Of a DNA stretch of 64,000 nucleotides, positions 40,824 through 51,020 are shown in pieces. The stretch comes from Methylobacterium currus (GTDB lineage: Bacteria; Pseudomonadota; Alphaproteobacteria; Rhizobiales; Beijerinckiaceae). Position 1 is the first letter of the stretch. Each line of letters opens with the position of its first letter. The notes under the pieces were generated by a model, which had not been told where the DNA came from, did no database searches, and saw nothing but the letters and a program-made list of their open reading frames with translations. The position numbers and the translations under genes were made by a program. The stretch is from assembly GCF_003058325.1 (NCBI RefSeq), contig NZ_CP028843.1:5809001-5873000 (forward strand). Reading direction: 5' to 3'.

Positions 40824-43535
40824 TCACGCTTCCGGCGCCGCCGGCACCTGCCCGCCGGCCACGGTTCGCCGTGGCTGGAGCAGCAGGGCCAGCAGCCCGG
40901 TCCACCCGGTCTGGTGCGCGGCTCCGAGGCCCGCCCCCGTATCACCATGGAAATACTCATGGAACGGGACGTGGTCGCGAAAGTGCGGATCGTCCTGGAA
41001 CAGGGGATTGTCGCCGAGCACCGGCCGTCGGCCGTCGGGGCCGCGCAGCACCAGGCGGGTGAGGCGGGCGGACAGCTCGTCGGCGATCTCCGGCAGGGTG
41101 AGATAGGTCTTCGAGCCCGCCGGGCACTCGATCTTGAAGTCCGGCCCATAGAAGCGGCCGAACTCGGTCAGGGCCTCGACCAGCAGGAAATTGATCGGCA
41201 GCCAGATCGGGCCGCGCCAGTTCGAGTTGCCGCCGAACACCGCGGTGGTCGATTCCGCCGGCTCGTAATCGACCGCGAAGGTCTGGCCGTCCCAGGGGAA
41301 GCGGAACGGCGCCGCCGCGTGCGCCTTCGAGACCGAGCGCACGCCGTGGGGAGACAGGAACTCGGTCTCGTCGAGCATGCGGCGCAGCAACGCCTTCATG
41401 CGATGGCGCCGCAGCAGCGAGAGCAGAACCCGGTTGCCGCGGCCCGGCTCCTCCCAGCGCGAGACCTGGGCGGCGAGGTCGGGGCGGTGGGCGAGGATCC
41501 AGCGGGCGCGGCGGGCGAAATCGGGGAAGCGCTCGGAAAAGTCCTCGTCCAGCACCTCGACGGCGCAGAGCGGGATCAGCCCGACCAGCGAGCGCACCCG
41601 CAGCGGCACCTGGCGGCCGTCGGGCAGGCTCAGCACGTCGTAGTAGAACTCGTCCGCCTCGTCCCACAATCCGGAACTGTCACCCCCGACATGGGTCATC
41701 GCCTCGGCGATGGTCAGGAAATGCTCGAAGAACTTGGTGGCGATGTCCTCGTAGACCGGGTCCTCGATCGCCAGTTCGAGGGCGATGCGCATCAGGTTGA
41801 GGCTGTACATCGCCATCCAGGCGGTGCCGTCGGCTTGGTCCAGGGTGCCGCCGGTGGGAAGTTTCGCCGAGCGGTCGAAGATGCCGATATTGTCGAGGCC
41901 GAGGAAGCCGCCCTGGAAGACGTTGCGGTCGCCGGCATCCTTGCGGTTCACCCACCAGGTGAAGTTCAGCATCAGCTTGTGGAAGACGCGCTCGAGGAAG
42001 GCGCGGTCGGGCTTGCCCGTCATCGCCTGATCCATGCGGTAGACGCGCAGGGCCGCCCAGGCATGGACCGGCGGGTTCACGTCGCCGAAGGCCCATTCGT
42101 AGGCCGGGAGTTGCCCGTTCGGGTGCATGTACCATTCGCGGGTGAGCAGGATCAGCTGGCCCTTGGCAAAGGCCGGATCGATCAGCGCGAAGGTCACGCA
42201 GTGGAAGGCGAGGTCCCAGGCCGCGTACCAGGGATATTCCCACTTGTCCGGCATCGAGACGATGTCGGCATTGTTGAGATGCGTCCAGTCGCTGTCGCGG
42301 CCGTGACGGCGCTCGTCCGGCGGGGCCGGCTGGGCCGGGTCGCCGGAAAGCCAGCGCCGAACGTCGAAATGGTAGAATTGCTTCGACCACAGCATCCCGG
42401 CCAGTGCCTGGCGCTGCACCAGGCGGGCATCCGGATCGCTCACGTCGCGCTGGAGCGCGCCATAGAATTCATCGGCCTCGGCGAGGCGCCGCGCCATCAC
42501 GGCGTCGAAGGCGGCTGGATCGCGGTCATCCGGGCTCGCGGCGGGACTCAGGCGGAAGCGCAGCACCGCGACGCCGCCCGCCGGCACGGCCACCTGCGTC
42601 CAGGCGGCGCATTTGGTGCCCTCGGCGAGCGGGTTCACCGCCTCGCGCCGGCCCTCGACCACGCGGTCGTTGATCGCGTCCTTCGGGTGGGCGGGGCCGG
42701 ATGTGCCGAAGAGGCGCCTTGCGTTGGTCTCGTTCTCGCAGAACAGGAACTCGGCCGGTTGCAGGGCCGAGAAGCGCATCGGCGGCAGGCTCTTGCGCGT
42801 CGCCGCGACGGCGCCGGCCTCGGTCAGGCGCAGGAGCGGCTTCTCGGGCTCCCAAGGTTCTCCTTGCCAAGTCTCCCGTCCCCACGACCACGTGTTGCGC
42901 GACCAGAGCTGCGGCAGGACATGGAGATCCGCCGGTTCCGGGCCCCGGTTGACGACCGTGACCCGCATCAGCACGTCGTCGGGCGCGGCCTTGGCGTATT
43001 CCACCGTCACGTCGTGGTAGCGCCCGCCGTCGAACACGCCGGTCTCGGCGATCTCGTATTCGGGACGGTTTCGTCCCTTGCGGCGGCCGTTCTCGGCGAC
43101 GAGGTCGGCATAGGGAAAGGCCGCGTGCGGGTACTTGTAGAGCATCCGCATGTACGAATGCGTCGGGGTGGCGTCGAGATACCACCACAGCTCCTTGACG
43201 TCCTCGCCATGGTTGCCCTCGCCGTTGGTAAGGCCGAACATCCGCTCCTTCAGGATCGGGTCGCGGCCGTTCCACAGAGCGAGGCCCAGGCACCAGCGCT
43301 GGCGGTCGTCGCTGAAACCCGCGATGCCGTCCTCGCCCCAGCGATAGGCGCGGGAGCGGGCATGGTCGTGGGGCAGGTAATCCCAGGCGGTGCCGCCCGG
43401 GCTGTAATCCTCCCGCACCGTGCCCCATTGCCGCTCGCTCAGGTAAGGCCCCCAGCGGTGCCAGCCCTCCGCCGCGACGGCTGAGAGGCGGCGGCCTTCC
43501 TCGGTGTCGGTGAGACAGGGGGCGGGATCGGGCAT
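40824..43535 (-). CDS. GH63-like (MGH1-type) glucosidase
   Basis: Predicted 903-residue glycosidase with an (alpha/alpha)6 barrel in the C-terminal half. Typical segments are [18 protein letters not shown] at the N-terminus, [15 protein letters not shown] (candidate catalytic Asp), [10 protein letters not shown] and [18 protein letters not shown]. The family includes processing glucosidases and hydrolases of mannosyl- or glucosylglycerate; members near 900 residues have no firm substrate. It is the last gene of a leftward operon after zwf and the amylo-1,6-glucosidase-like gene. The ATG with GGAGG upstream is used; an earlier ATG overlaps the previous stop (TGATG). Confidence 0.88.
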   Translation of the reverse strand: MPDPAPCLTDTEEGRRLSAVAAEGWHRWGPYLSERQWGTVREDYSPGGTAWDYLPHDHARSRAYRWGEDGIAGFSDDRQRWCLGLALWNGRDPILKERMFGLTNGEGNHGEDVKELWWYLDATPTHSYMRMLYKYPHAAFPYADLVAENGRRKGRNRPEYEIAETGVFDGGRYHDVTVEYAKAAPDDVLMRVTVVNRGPEPADLHVLPQLWSRNTWSWGRETWQGEPWEPEKPLLRLTEAGAVAATRKSLPPMRFSALQPAEFLFCENETNARRLFGTSGPAHPKDAINDRVVEGRREAVNPLAEGTKCAAWTQVAVPAGGVAVLRFRLSPAASPDDRDPAAFDAVMARRLAEADEFYGALQRDVSDPDARLVQRQALAGMLWSKQFYHFDVRRWLSGDPAQPAPPDERRHGRDSDWTHLNNADIVSMPDKWEYPWYAAWDLAFHCVTFALIDPAFAKGQLILLTREWYMHPNGQLPAYEWAFGDVNPPVHAWAALRVYRMDQAMTGKPDRAFLERVFHKLMLNFTWWVNRKDAGDRNVFQGGFLGLDNIGIFDRSAKLPTGGTLDQADGTAWMAMYSLNLMRIALELAIEDPVYEDIATKFFEHFLTIAEAMTHVGGDSSGLWDEADEFYYDVLSLPDGRQVPLRVRSLVGLIPLCAVEVLDEDFSERFPDFARRARWILAHRPDLAAQVSRWEEPGRGNRVLLSLLRRHRMKALLRRMLDETEFLSPHGVRSVSKAHAAAPFRFPWDGQTFAVDYEPAESTTAVFGGNSNWRGPIWLPINFLLVEALTEFGRFYGPDFKIECPAGSKTYLTLPEIADELSARLTRLVLRGPDGRRPVLGDNPLFQDDPHFRDHVPFHEYFHGDTGAGLGAAHQTGWTGLLALLLQPRRTVAGGQVPAAPEA

Positions 43536-43555
43536 CGCGGGATCCTCCAGGGACA

Positions 43556-45472
43556 TCACACCGGATCGAGGTCGAGCATCCGCCGCACGCGGATCAACTC
43601 GCCCAGGGACCAGGCCTGGAACGGGCAGCCGCCGGGGCGATGCGGCGGGTCGCCGTCGGCGACCTCCGAGACATGGCCGAGGCCGGCCTGCTCCAGATGG
43701 ACCTGGAACGGCGGCAGGAAACGCGCCCGCGCCTCGGCCTTCGCCGCTTGCGTGCGGCCGCGCACCCCGAGCCAGGCATCGACGAAGGGACCGATCAGCC
43801 AGGGCCAGACCGTGCCCTGGTGGTAGGCGCCGTCGCGCTCCGCTGGCCCGCCCGCATAGGTGCCGCGATAATCCGGGTCGGCGGGATCGAGGGAGCGCAG
43901 GCCGAGAGGCGTGAGGAGCCGCGCCTCGACCACGTCGACCACCGCGCGCGCGGCAGCGCCGTCGAGGAGCGGATGGGGCAGGCCGCCGACCGCCAGGATC
44001 TGGTTCGGCCGCAAGCGGGCATCCACCGCCCCCGCGACGTGGTCGGCATCGATCACGTCGTGGAGAGCGCCCGAGGGCGAGACGAAGCGCATGAAACCCG
44101 CGGAGGCGCGCCGCTCCAGGTCGCGCCAGCGCGAGGCCCTGTCGGGCCAGCGCGCGATGCCGATCCTGAGCGCGTTGATCCACAGGGCCTGGACCTCGAC
44201 CGGCTTGCCGATCCGCGGCGTGATCACCCGGTCGCCGACCTTTGCGTCCATCCAGGTGAGCTGCACCCCGGGCACGCCGGCCCGCAGCAGCCCGTCGGCA
44301 TCGGCGGCGATCCCGTAGCGCGTGCCGGCGGCGTAGCCGTCGAGGATCGCCGCGCAGGCCTCGGCGAGGCGGGCCGCCTCCGTCTCCGGCACCGGCCGCC
44401 CGGCGGCGTCGTGGGCGGCGAGGGCATCGTGGACCGCCACCACGTACCAGAGCGAGGCATCGACGGCGTTGTAGTCCGGCGCCTGGCCCCGGTCGGGGAA
44501 GCGGTTCGGCATCATGCCCTCGCTCACCGCGCCGGCCCAGGCGAGCAGGATCGCGCGGGCCTGCGCCAGGGCGCCGGTGGCGACGAGGAGGCCGCGGAGC
44601 GCGATGAAGGTGTCGCGGCCCCAATCGGTGAACCACGGGAACCCCGCCACCAGGGTGCGCCCGCCCGGCCGGTCGACCAGGTAGGCGCCCGCTGCCAGCG
44701 CCAGGGGCGACAGCGCCTCCCGGCGCGCCCGCTCGGACGCCATCACGCGCTCGGCGTGTGCTGCCGCCCGGATTCCGAGCCCGTCGCCGCTGCGCAGGAT
44801 CATCACGGCCGGGGCAGACGCGAGGTCGAAGGTGAAGGATCCGGGGCTCGCCAGGTCCTCGGTGGCGTCGAGGCCGCGGTCCCGCTCCGCGGCATAGAGG
44901 AAGTTCCGGTACCATACGGGCGCGTGCGCGTAGGCGCCGTTGGTGAGCGCCGCGATCGCCGGCAGGTCGGGATAGGGGCGCCAGCCGACATTGCCGCCCT
45001 GCACGGTCGCCGCGAAGGCGAAGGCCGGGTTCTCGTGGTGAAGGGCGTGGTAGTCGCGCCCCGACAGGAGCGGGCGCAATGTGAGCGCACAGGGGCCGTC
45101 GCCGGTAAGGCGCTGCCAGCGCAGCAGCGTCTCGCAGGAATCGGGCTCGACCAGCACCTCGTGCAGGATCGTGGTGCCGTCCGGCAGCCCAAAGGTCCAG
45201 CGCGGCCAGGGCCGAGGCGAGAAATCGGTGACGCGCCGCCAGCCGTCCGGGTGGATCACGTCCGGGGCGTAACGTTGGGTCGAGAGCGGGACGTTTTCGC
45301 CCGCGGTCGCGACCTCGGCCTCGAACCCGTTGACCAGCACCACCCGCCCGGTCGGCGGGGTCGTCGCGGTGAGCAGCAGGGCGTGGTAGCGCCGCGTGCG
45401 CGGGCCCGCGACCGGGCCGGAGGCGAAGCCCCCGAGCCCGTCGGCTTCCAGCCACTCGCGCGCGTCGTCCAC
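43556..45472 (-). CDS. Amylo-alpha-1,6-glucosidase (glycogen debranching enzyme-like)
   Basis: Predicted 638-residue enzyme. The N-terminal domain begins WLEADGLGGFASGPVAGPRTRRYH, here split, which is the GDE_N_bis signature. The catalytic (alpha/alpha)6 barrel has FTDWGRDTFIALRG, NAVDASLWYV and the end DGAYHQGTVWPWLIGPF with candidate acids. It hydrolyses alpha-1,6 branch points in glycogen-like glucans. The GTG start lies 3 bp after the zwf stop and its own stop overlaps the next possible ATG, so all three genes are tightly coupled. Confidence 0.9.
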   Translation of the reverse strand: MDDAREWLEADGLGGFASGPVAGPRTRRYHALLLTATTPPTGRVVLVNGFEAEVATAGENVPLSTQRYAPDVIHPDGWRRVTDFSPRPWPRWTFGLPDGTTILHEVLVEPDSCETLLRWQRLTGDGPCALTLRPLLSGRDYHALHHENPAFAFAATVQGGNVGWRPYPDLPAIAALTNGAYAHAPVWYRNFLYAAERDRGLDATEDLASPGSFTFDLASAPAVMILRSGDGLGIRAAAHAERVMASERARREALSPLALAAGAYLVDRPGGRTLVAGFPWFTDWGRDTFIALRGLLVATGALAQARAILLAWAGAVSEGMMPNRFPDRGQAPDYNAVDASLWYVVAVHDALAAHDAAGRPVPETEAARLAEACAAILDGYAAGTRYGIAADADGLLRAGVPGVQLTWMDAKVGDRVITPRIGKPVEVQALWINALRIGIARWPDRASRWRDLERRASAGFMRFVSPSGALHDVIDADHVAGAVDARLRPNQILAVGGLPHPLLDGAAARAVVDVVEARLLTPLGLRSLDPADPDYRGTYAGGPAERDGAYHQGTVWPWLIGPFVDAWLGVRGRTQAAKAEARARFLPPFQVHLEQAGLGHVSEVADGDPPHRPGGCPFQAWSLGELIRVRRMLDLDPV

Positions 45473-45475
45473 CGC

Positions 45476-46996
45476 CTAATCGCGATCGAGCGGGAGCCAG
45501 CGCCGGCCGTCGCGGGCGAGCAAGTCGTCGGCCGCCTCCGGCCCGGCACTGCCGGATTCGTAGGATTCCGGCTCGCCGCCCGCTCCCCAGGCCTTCACCA
45601 GCGGATCCACCACGGCCCAGGAGGCCTCGATGTTGTCGGCGCGCTGGAACAGGGTGGCATCGCCGCACAGGCAATCGTAGATCAGGGTCTCGTAGCCGAC
45701 ATTCGGCTCCTGCGCGAAGAAATCCCCCTCGCGGAAGGTCGAGCGCACGGCGCCGAGCCGCATCGACGGGCCCGGCACCTTGGCGTTGAACTCGGTGGTC
45801 ATGCCCTGGACCGGATCGACCATGATCCGCAGGATGTTGGGGGCGACCTCGTCGACCGGGGTGTCGCGAAAGAGCCGGTAGGGCGCGGGCTTGAAGTGGA
45901 CCGCGATCTCGGTGCGCCGCCCGGTCATCCGCTTGCCGGTGCGGAGATAGAACGGCACCCCGCCCCAGCGCCAGTTGTCGATGGTGAGCTTCAGGGCCGC
46001 GTAGGTCTCGGTGCGGCTGTCCTCGGCCACGTGCGGCTCGTCGCGGTAGGCCGGCACGGCACGCCCCTGCACGGTGCCGGCCCGGTACTGGCCGCGCACC
46101 GCGTCCTCCGGCTGGACCGGGCGCACGGCCTGGACGAGCTTCGCCTTCTCGGTCCGCACCGCCTCGGCGTCGAAGGAGACCGGCGGCTCCATCGCGGTCA
46201 TGCACAGGAGCTGGAACAGGTGGTTGGGCACCATGTCGCGCAGCGCCCCGGTCGGCTCGTAGAAGGCGCCGCGCTCCTCGACGCCGATGGTCTCGGCGGC
46301 GGTGACCTGGACATGGTCGACGAAGTCCCGGCGCCAGATCGGCTCGAACATCCCGTTGGCGAAGCGGATCGCCATGATGCTCTGCACCGTCTCCTTTCCT
46401 AGGAAATGGTCGATCCGGTAGAGCTGCGATTCGTCGGCGACTGCGAGGATCCGCCGGTTCAGCGCCTGCGCCGAGGCGAGGTCGCTGCCGAAGGGCTTCT
46501 CGATCACGACCCGGCGAAATCCGTCGTCGGATTGCTTCAGCAGCCCGGCCTGGCCCAGATGCTCGACGATCGGCGCGAAGAAGCGTGCCGCCACCGCGAG
46601 GTAGAACACCGCGTTGCCGGGAATCCTGTCCCCGATCTGCCGGTAGGTCTCGGGCGCCAGGAAGTCGCCCTTGAGGTAGTGCAGCCGGTCGCGCACGAAG
46701 CCCCACGCCGTCGGGTCGATGTGCTTGGCGTGGAACTCCGCCGTCTCGTCCTTGGTGAAGGACTCCATCGTATCGGAGAGGTTTTGTCGCCAGGTCTCGT
46801 CGGTGGCGTCGCTGTGGTCGACGCCCCAGATCGTCGTCGTGCCGTCGAGGAGGTGGCTGCCCGCGAGGTTGTAGAGCGCCGGCATCAGGAGGCGCTTGGT
46901 CAGGTCGCCGCCGGCGCCGAAGATCACGATGGTGCAGGGCGGGGCCGGCCTGCTGCCGGAGGCGGCATGCCCCTCCACCGGGACGTGAGACGTCAT
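45476..46996 (-). CDS. zwf: Glucose-6-phosphate 1-dehydrogenase
   Basis: Predicted 506-residue enzyme that oxidises glucose-6-phosphate to 6-phosphogluconolactone with NADP, entering the Entner-Doudoroff or pentose-phosphate route. It has VIFGAGGDLTKRLL for the coenzyme, the active-site RIDHFLGKE and EKPFGSDLASA. GGAGG precedes the ATG. It heads an operon with two glucan-degrading enzymes, which fits supply of hexose from storage or compatible-solute sugars. Full length. Confidence 0.96.
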   Translation of the reverse strand: MTSHVPVEGHAASGSRPAPPCTIVIFGAGGDLTKRLLMPALYNLAGSHLLDGTTTIWGVDHSDATDETWRQNLSDTMESFTKDETAEFHAKHIDPTAWGFVRDRLHYLKGDFLAPETYRQIGDRIPGNAVFYLAVAARFFAPIVEHLGQAGLLKQSDDGFRRVVIEKPFGSDLASAQALNRRILAVADESQLYRIDHFLGKETVQSIMAIRFANGMFEPIWRRDFVDHVQVTAAETIGVEERGAFYEPTGALRDMVPNHLFQLLCMTAMEPPVSFDAEAVRTEKAKLVQAVRPVQPEDAVRGQYRAGTVQGRAVPAYRDEPHVAEDSRTETYAALKLTIDNWRWGGVPFYLRTGKRMTGRRTEIAVHFKPAPYRLFRDTPVDEVAPNILRIMVDPVQGMTTEFNAKVPGPSMRLGAVRSTFREGDFFAQEPNVGYETLIYDCLCGDATLFQRADNIEASWAVVDPLVKAWGAGGEPESYESGSAGPEAADDLLARDGRRWLPLDRD

Positions 46997-47178
46997 GGGG
47001 ACCTCCTGGCCTTTGGCGCGACGGCGCTGAAGCTAGATCCCGCAGCGCAGCAGGCAAGGGCGGGCGGCAAGCGAGGATGCGCGGGGGATGCAGGCCATCT
47101 CCGCCGCCGCGCGGCCTTCCCGGAGATCCCTGTCCGGCCTAAGGTCCCGGCCGACGAACAGCGAGAGCGAGCGGGACG

Positions 47179-48096
47179 ATGGCGGACGGCACCAGGCAGG
47201 CGGGCAGCGTCGCCGTGATCGGGAGCGGCGGGATCGGCGGCTACCTGGCGGGGGCGCTGGAGCGGGTGGGGCGTGCGGTCACGCTCTGCGTCCGCACGCC
47301 GTTCGATCGCCTCGTCGTCACCGACGCCGCGGGCGAGCGCGAAGTGCCGGTCCGGATCGTCGCCGATCCGGGCGCGGTGACCGCCGCCGACTGGGTGCTG
47401 GTGACCACCAAGGCCCAGGACACCGCGAGCGCGGAGCCGTGGTTCCGCCGCCTCGTCGGGCCCGGGACGCGCGTCGTGGTGGTGCAGAACGGCGTCGGCC
47501 AGGCGGAGCGGGCCCGGCCGCACCTGCCGGCGGACATCACGGTGCTGCCGGCGATCATCTACTGCTCGGTCGAGCGCACGGCGCCGGGCCGCATCACCCA
47601 TCACGGCAGCACGAAGATGAGCGTGCCGGCCGGCCCGGACGGGACCGCCTTCGCGGAGCTGTTTGCCGGCACGCCGTTCGAGGTCGCGCAGGAGGCGGAT
47701 TTCGTCACGGTCGCCTGGCGCAAGCTCCTCAGCAACGCGGTGGCCAACCCGATCACCGCGCTCACCCTGCGCCGCGTCGCGGTCTTCAACGAGCCGGCGA
47801 TCCAGGACCTCGCCCGCGGGCTGATGGACGAGGTGATCCGGGTCGCCAATGCGGAGGGCGCGCGGCTGACCGGGGAGGACGCGATCCGCATCCTCGACGG
47901 CTATCGGCGCATGACCGGCGACGGCGGCAGCTCGATGCTCTACGACCGCCTCGCCGGCCGTCCCCTGGAACATGCCCACATCACCGGCGCCGTCGTGGCG
48001 GCCGCCGAGCGCCACGGGATCGACGTGCCGCTGAACCGGGCGATCCTGGCGCTCGTGGGCGCAGCGAGCGGGCAGGGGCTGGCGGGGGACCGCTAG
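47179..48096 (+). CDS. 2-dehydropantoate 2-reductase-like oxidoreductase
   Basis: Predicted 305-residue ApbA/PanE-family enzyme. The dinucleotide motif GSGGIGGYLAGAL is at residues about 14-27, KAQDT near 75, VVVQNGVG near 105 and the catalytic Lys in AWRKLLSNAVANPITAL. PanE reduces ketopantoate to pantoate in coenzyme A synthesis, but the family also includes other 2-ketoacid reductases, so the symbol is withheld. It is divergent from zwf. Confidence 0.88.
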   Translation: MADGTRQAGSVAVIGSGGIGGYLAGALERVGRAVTLCVRTPFDRLVVTDAAGEREVPVRIVADPGAVTAADWVLVTTKAQDTASAEPWFRRLVGPGTRVVVVQNGVGQAERARPHLPADITVLPAIIYCSVERTAPGRITHHGSTKMSVPAGPDGTAFAELFAGTPFEVAQEADFVTVAWRKLLSNAVANPITALTLRRVAVFNEPAIQDLARGLMDEVIRVANAEGARLTGEDAIRILDGYRRMTGDGGSSMLYDRLAGRPLEHAHITGAVVAAAERHGIDVPLNRAILALVGAASGQGLAGDR

Positions 48097-48163
48097 CGTT
48101 CGGCGCCCCCACCGAACTCATCTCCGTGCCGCATTCCAGGAGCGGATTGCTCGGCGTGTGCGG

Positions 48164-48490
48164 TCACCGCCGAGCGCCGTCCGGCCTGATCTCGACCCAC
48201 ACCCGGGTCCCCTCGACCCGGACCGGATAGGTCGCGAGGTCGCGGCAGACCGGCCCGCCCTGCGCCCGGCCCGTGGCGATCTCGAACAGGCCGTAATGCG
48301 CCGGGCACTCGATATAGCCCTCCACCACCTCGCCTCCGGCCAGGGACACGCCCGCATGGGTGCAATGTGCCTGCGTGGCGTAGACTGCGCCGTCGACGCG
48401 GTAGAGCGCGAGGGCCACGCCGCCGGCCTCGCGGGCCAGCACCGGGCGGTCCTCGAACTCCGTGAGGTCGGCGACCGCATGCCAGGTCAC
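48164..48490 (-). CDS. Rieske [2Fe-2S] ferredoxin-like protein
   Basis: Predicted 108-residue protein with both halves of the Rieske cluster motif: CTHAGVSLA and CPAHYGLFE, giving the 2 Cys and 2 His ligands. The size and soluble nature match the ferredoxin subunit of ring-hydroxylating dioxygenases rather than a bc1 Rieske protein. It starts 10 bp downstream of the fumarylacetoacetase gene on the same strand. No oxygenase subunits are near. Confidence 0.92.
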   Translation of the reverse strand: MTWHAVADLTEFEDRPVLAREAGGVALALYRVDGAVYATQAHCTHAGVSLAGGEVVEGYIECPAHYGLFEIATGRAQGGPVCRDLATYPVRVEGTRVWVEIRPDGARR

Positions 48491-48500
48491 GGATGTTCCC

Positions 48501-49826
48501 TCATGATGCGGGCAGCACGACCGCCCGGCAGGCGCCGAAGCCGATCGGGGCGAAGCCCTCGCGCCGGCCGCGCGCCGTCAGGATCACCTCATCGCCGTCC
48601 TCGAGGAAGCGGCGCTCCTCGCCGCTCGCCAGACGGATCGGCACCTTGCCGCCCTGGCTGGTCTCGAGCAGGCTGCCGCAGGATTCCAGGTCCGGGCCCG
48701 ACAGCGTGCCGGTGCCGAGGAGGTCGCCCGGGCGAAGGTTGCAGCCGCCGCTGGTGTGGTGGGCGATCATCTGCGCCACCGTCCAGTACATGTGCCGGGC
48801 GTTGGAGCGCGCGACCCGGTGCGGGGGCAACCCGGCTGCGCGGGAGGCCGCGGTCGAGAGCAGGATCTCCAGCTCGAGGTCGAGGGCGCCGGTGGCCTGG
48901 TCGGCCTCGTCGAGGAGGTAGGGCAGGGGGGCGGGATCGCCCCCGGGCCGCGTCGCCTGCGGGATGCGGAATGGCGCCAGCGCCTCGGGCGTGACGATCC
49001 AGGGCGAGACCGTGGTGGCGAAGCTCTTGGCCAGGAACGGCCCGAGGGGCTGGGATTCCCAGCCCTGGACGTCGCGGGCCGACCAGTCGTTGAGCAGGCA
49101 GAACCCCGCCACCTGCCCGGCCGCCTCGCTCACCGGCACCGGCGTGCCGAGGTCGTTGCCGGGCCCGATCCACACGCCGAGCTCCAGCTCGTAATCGAGC
49201 CGGCGCGACGGGCCGAAGACCGGGGCGTCGCGATGCGGCGGCTTCGCCTGGCCGCGTGGCCGGCGCACCGGGGTCCCGGAGGGCCGGATCGACGAGGCGC
49301 GGCCATGATAGCCGACCGGCACGTGCGTGTAGTTCGGCAGAAGCGGCTGGTCGGGCCGGAGCCGGCGGCCGGTCTCGCGGGCGTGGTGGATGCCGACGAA
49401 GAAGTCGGTGTAGTCGCCGATCCGCGCCGGCAGGTGCATCGTGCAGGACATGGCCGCGTGAAGGAGCGGCGGCAGCCGGTCCCGGTCCGGGCTCTCCGCC
49501 CGCAGGAGGGCGACGAGCTGGTGGCGCAGGGCCCGGCGCGGGCCGGCGCCGAGGGCGAGCAGACCGCTGAGGTCGCCGGGCTCGGCCATGGCCACCGCCC
49601 GCGCCGCCTCGCCGGTGAGGAGGCCGGCTTCCCGCGCGGCCGCGAGGTCGAGGACCTGATCGCCGATCGCGACGCCGGCCCGCCTCACCCCGCCTTCGGG
49701 CGAGAACACCCCGAGCGGCAGGTTCTGGATCGGGAAGTCCGGGTGTCCGTCGGCCCCCGGCACGGAGCAGCGGGCGGTGGGGTCGTGGGTATGGTCGAGA
49801 TCGGTGCGGGTCGAGGTCTGCATCAT
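48501..49826 (-). CDS. fahA: Fumarylacetoacetase
   Basis: Predicted 441-residue enzyme cleaving fumarylacetoacetate to fumarate and acetoacetate, the last step of tyrosine/homogentisate breakdown. It has SCTMHLPARIGDYTDFFVGIHHA, here split, PVGYHGRASSI, LDYELELGVWIG with metal-binding Glu residues, and LNDWSARDVQGWE. Two adjacent ATGs are possible; the first is used. Homogentisate dioxygenase is not in the window. Paired with the Rieske gene downstream. Confidence 0.95.
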   Translation of the reverse strand: MMQTSTRTDLDHTHDPTARCSVPGADGHPDFPIQNLPLGVFSPEGGVRRAGVAIGDQVLDLAAAREAGLLTGEAARAVAMAEPGDLSGLLALGAGPRRALRHQLVALLRAESPDRDRLPPLLHAAMSCTMHLPARIGDYTDFFVGIHHARETGRRLRPDQPLLPNYTHVPVGYHGRASSIRPSGTPVRRPRGQAKPPHRDAPVFGPSRRLDYELELGVWIGPGNDLGTPVPVSEAAGQVAGFCLLNDWSARDVQGWESQPLGPFLAKSFATTVSPWIVTPEALAPFRIPQATRPGGDPAPLPYLLDEADQATGALDLELEILLSTAASRAAGLPPHRVARSNARHMYWTVAQMIAHHTSGGCNLRPGDLLGTGTLSGPDLESCGSLLETSQGGKVPIRLASGEERRFLEDGDEVILTARGRREGFAPIGFGACRAVVLPAS

Positions 49827-50141
49827 CAAGCCTCGATGGCGCGCCGCGCGGTGCAAGGCGGACCGGCGATTGGCTCGGCCCGGAGTCCGTCGGGGCATGG
49901 CTGGGGCGGGTCGCGGCCGATACCCGACAGATCACCCGGCGCGCGTCCGGAGCCGGTGGCGGCGGGCCGAAACCCGGACGGCGCCCGACCGTTCATGGCC
50001 TGAACACACACGGCGACGCCCCTTTCCTGCCCTGTCTTATTGTTTCAATTGCAACCGTTTCTCCTGGATAGAAGTCGTCGGGACGGGCGTCAAGCGAAGC
50101 GGCAGTTGCGCTCGGGGCGCCCCTGAGGCAGAGCACCGGGC
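49827..50141. other. 315-bp divergent intergenic region, promoters for fahA and dgoK
   Basis: Mostly G/C-rich without a credible gene. A short A/T-rich patch at about 50036-50065 contains a 14-bp near-palindrome and is the likeliest control region. Confidence 0.5.
50042..50055. promoter_or_regulatory. Candidate operator upstream of dgoK
   Basis: GTTTCAATTGCAAC is a 14-bp palindrome with a single mismatched pair, about 86 bp upstream of the dgoK start. It is the only A/T-rich symmetric site in the gap. No regulator gene lies next to it. Confidence 0.35.
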
Positions 50142-51020
50142 ATGATCGCGGTGGATTGGGGAACGAGCAGCGCCCGTGCCTACCGGCTCGCGCCGGACGG
50201 GGCAGTGCTGGCGCGGCGCGAGGGCGCGGGCGGCATCCTGCGGGTGCCCGAGGGCGGCTTTCCGGCGGCCCTCACCGACATGGTGGGCGACTGGCTGGCG
50301 GCCGGCGAGACGCAGGTTCTGCTCTCCGGCATGGTCGGCAGCCGCCAGGGCTGGCAGGAGGCGCCGTATCTCGCCTGTCCGGCGGGGCTGAGCGAGCTGG
50401 CCGGGGCCGTCGTCCCGGTGCACTTCGCGGGCGCGACGGTGCGGCTGGTGCCGGGCCTCAGCGCCGAGGACGCGGCCGGAACACCCGAGGTGATGCGCGG
50501 CGAGGAGGTCCAGGTCTTCGGGGCGCTCGCGAACGGCGACGAGGACGCGCTGATCTGCCTGCCCGGGAGCCACGCCAAGTGGGTGCGGGTCGCGGGCGGT
50601 CGCATCGCCGCCTTCACCACCAGCATGACCGGCGAGGCCTTCGCGGCCCTGAGCGGCCATACGATCCTCGGCCGCATGATGACCGGGCCGGCGGAAGTGG
50701 GCCCGGCCTTCGAGGCGGGCGTCGCCCGTTCGGCGGACGAGGGTGGGTTGCTCCACCACCTGTTCGGCACCCGTGCCCTCGGGCTGTTCGGCCGGCTCGC
50801 GCCGGAGGACGCGGCGAGCTACCTGTCGGGCCTGCTGATCGGGCACGACGTGGCGGCGGCGATGACCGAGCCCGCCCTGGTGCACCTCGTCGGCTCCGGG
50901 CCGCTGATGGCGCTCTACGGCCGGGCGATCGCCCTCATGGGCGGGCAGGCGGTCGCGGGCGACCCGGATGCCGCTGCCCGGGGCCTGGCCTTGATCGGGG
51001 AGAAAACCGCATGGATGTGA
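50142..51020 (+). CDS. dgoK: 2-dehydro-3-deoxygalactonokinase
   Basis: Predicted 292-residue sugar-acid kinase phosphorylating 2-keto-3-deoxygalactonate. It has MIAVDWGTSSARAYRL for phosphate binding, LSGMVGSRQGW, CLPGSHAKWV and FTTSMTGEAF. It belongs to the De Ley-Doudoroff route of galactose breakdown. The stop overlaps the aldolase gene by 10 bp, so the pair is translationally linked. Dehydratase and dehydrogenase of the pathway are not in the window. Confidence 0.93.
   Translation: MIAVDWGTSSARAYRLAPDGAVLARREGAGGILRVPEGGFPAALTDMVGDWLAAGETQVLLSGMVGSRQGWQEAPYLACPAGLSELAGAVVPVHFAGATVRLVPGLSAEDAAGTPEVMRGEEVQVFGALANGDEDALICLPGSHAKWVRVAGGRIAAFTTSMTGEAFAALSGHTILGRMMTGPAEVGPAFEAGVARSADEGGLLHHLFGTRALGLFGRLAPEDAASYLSGLLIGHDVAAAMTEPALVHLVGSGPLMALYGRAIALMGGQAVAGDPDAAARGLALIGEKTAWM

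Noticed and set aside
40824..47057. A single leftward frame of about 2077 codons
   Set aside because: Its N-terminal two thirds are Arg/Pro/Gly-rich and match no family; they lie over zwf and the debranching gene in another frame. Only the last 903 codons, the glucosidase, are real.
49827..50011. A short leftward frame in the fahA-dgoK gap
   Set aside because: Its product is low-complexity Pro/Arg/Gly with no start signal.
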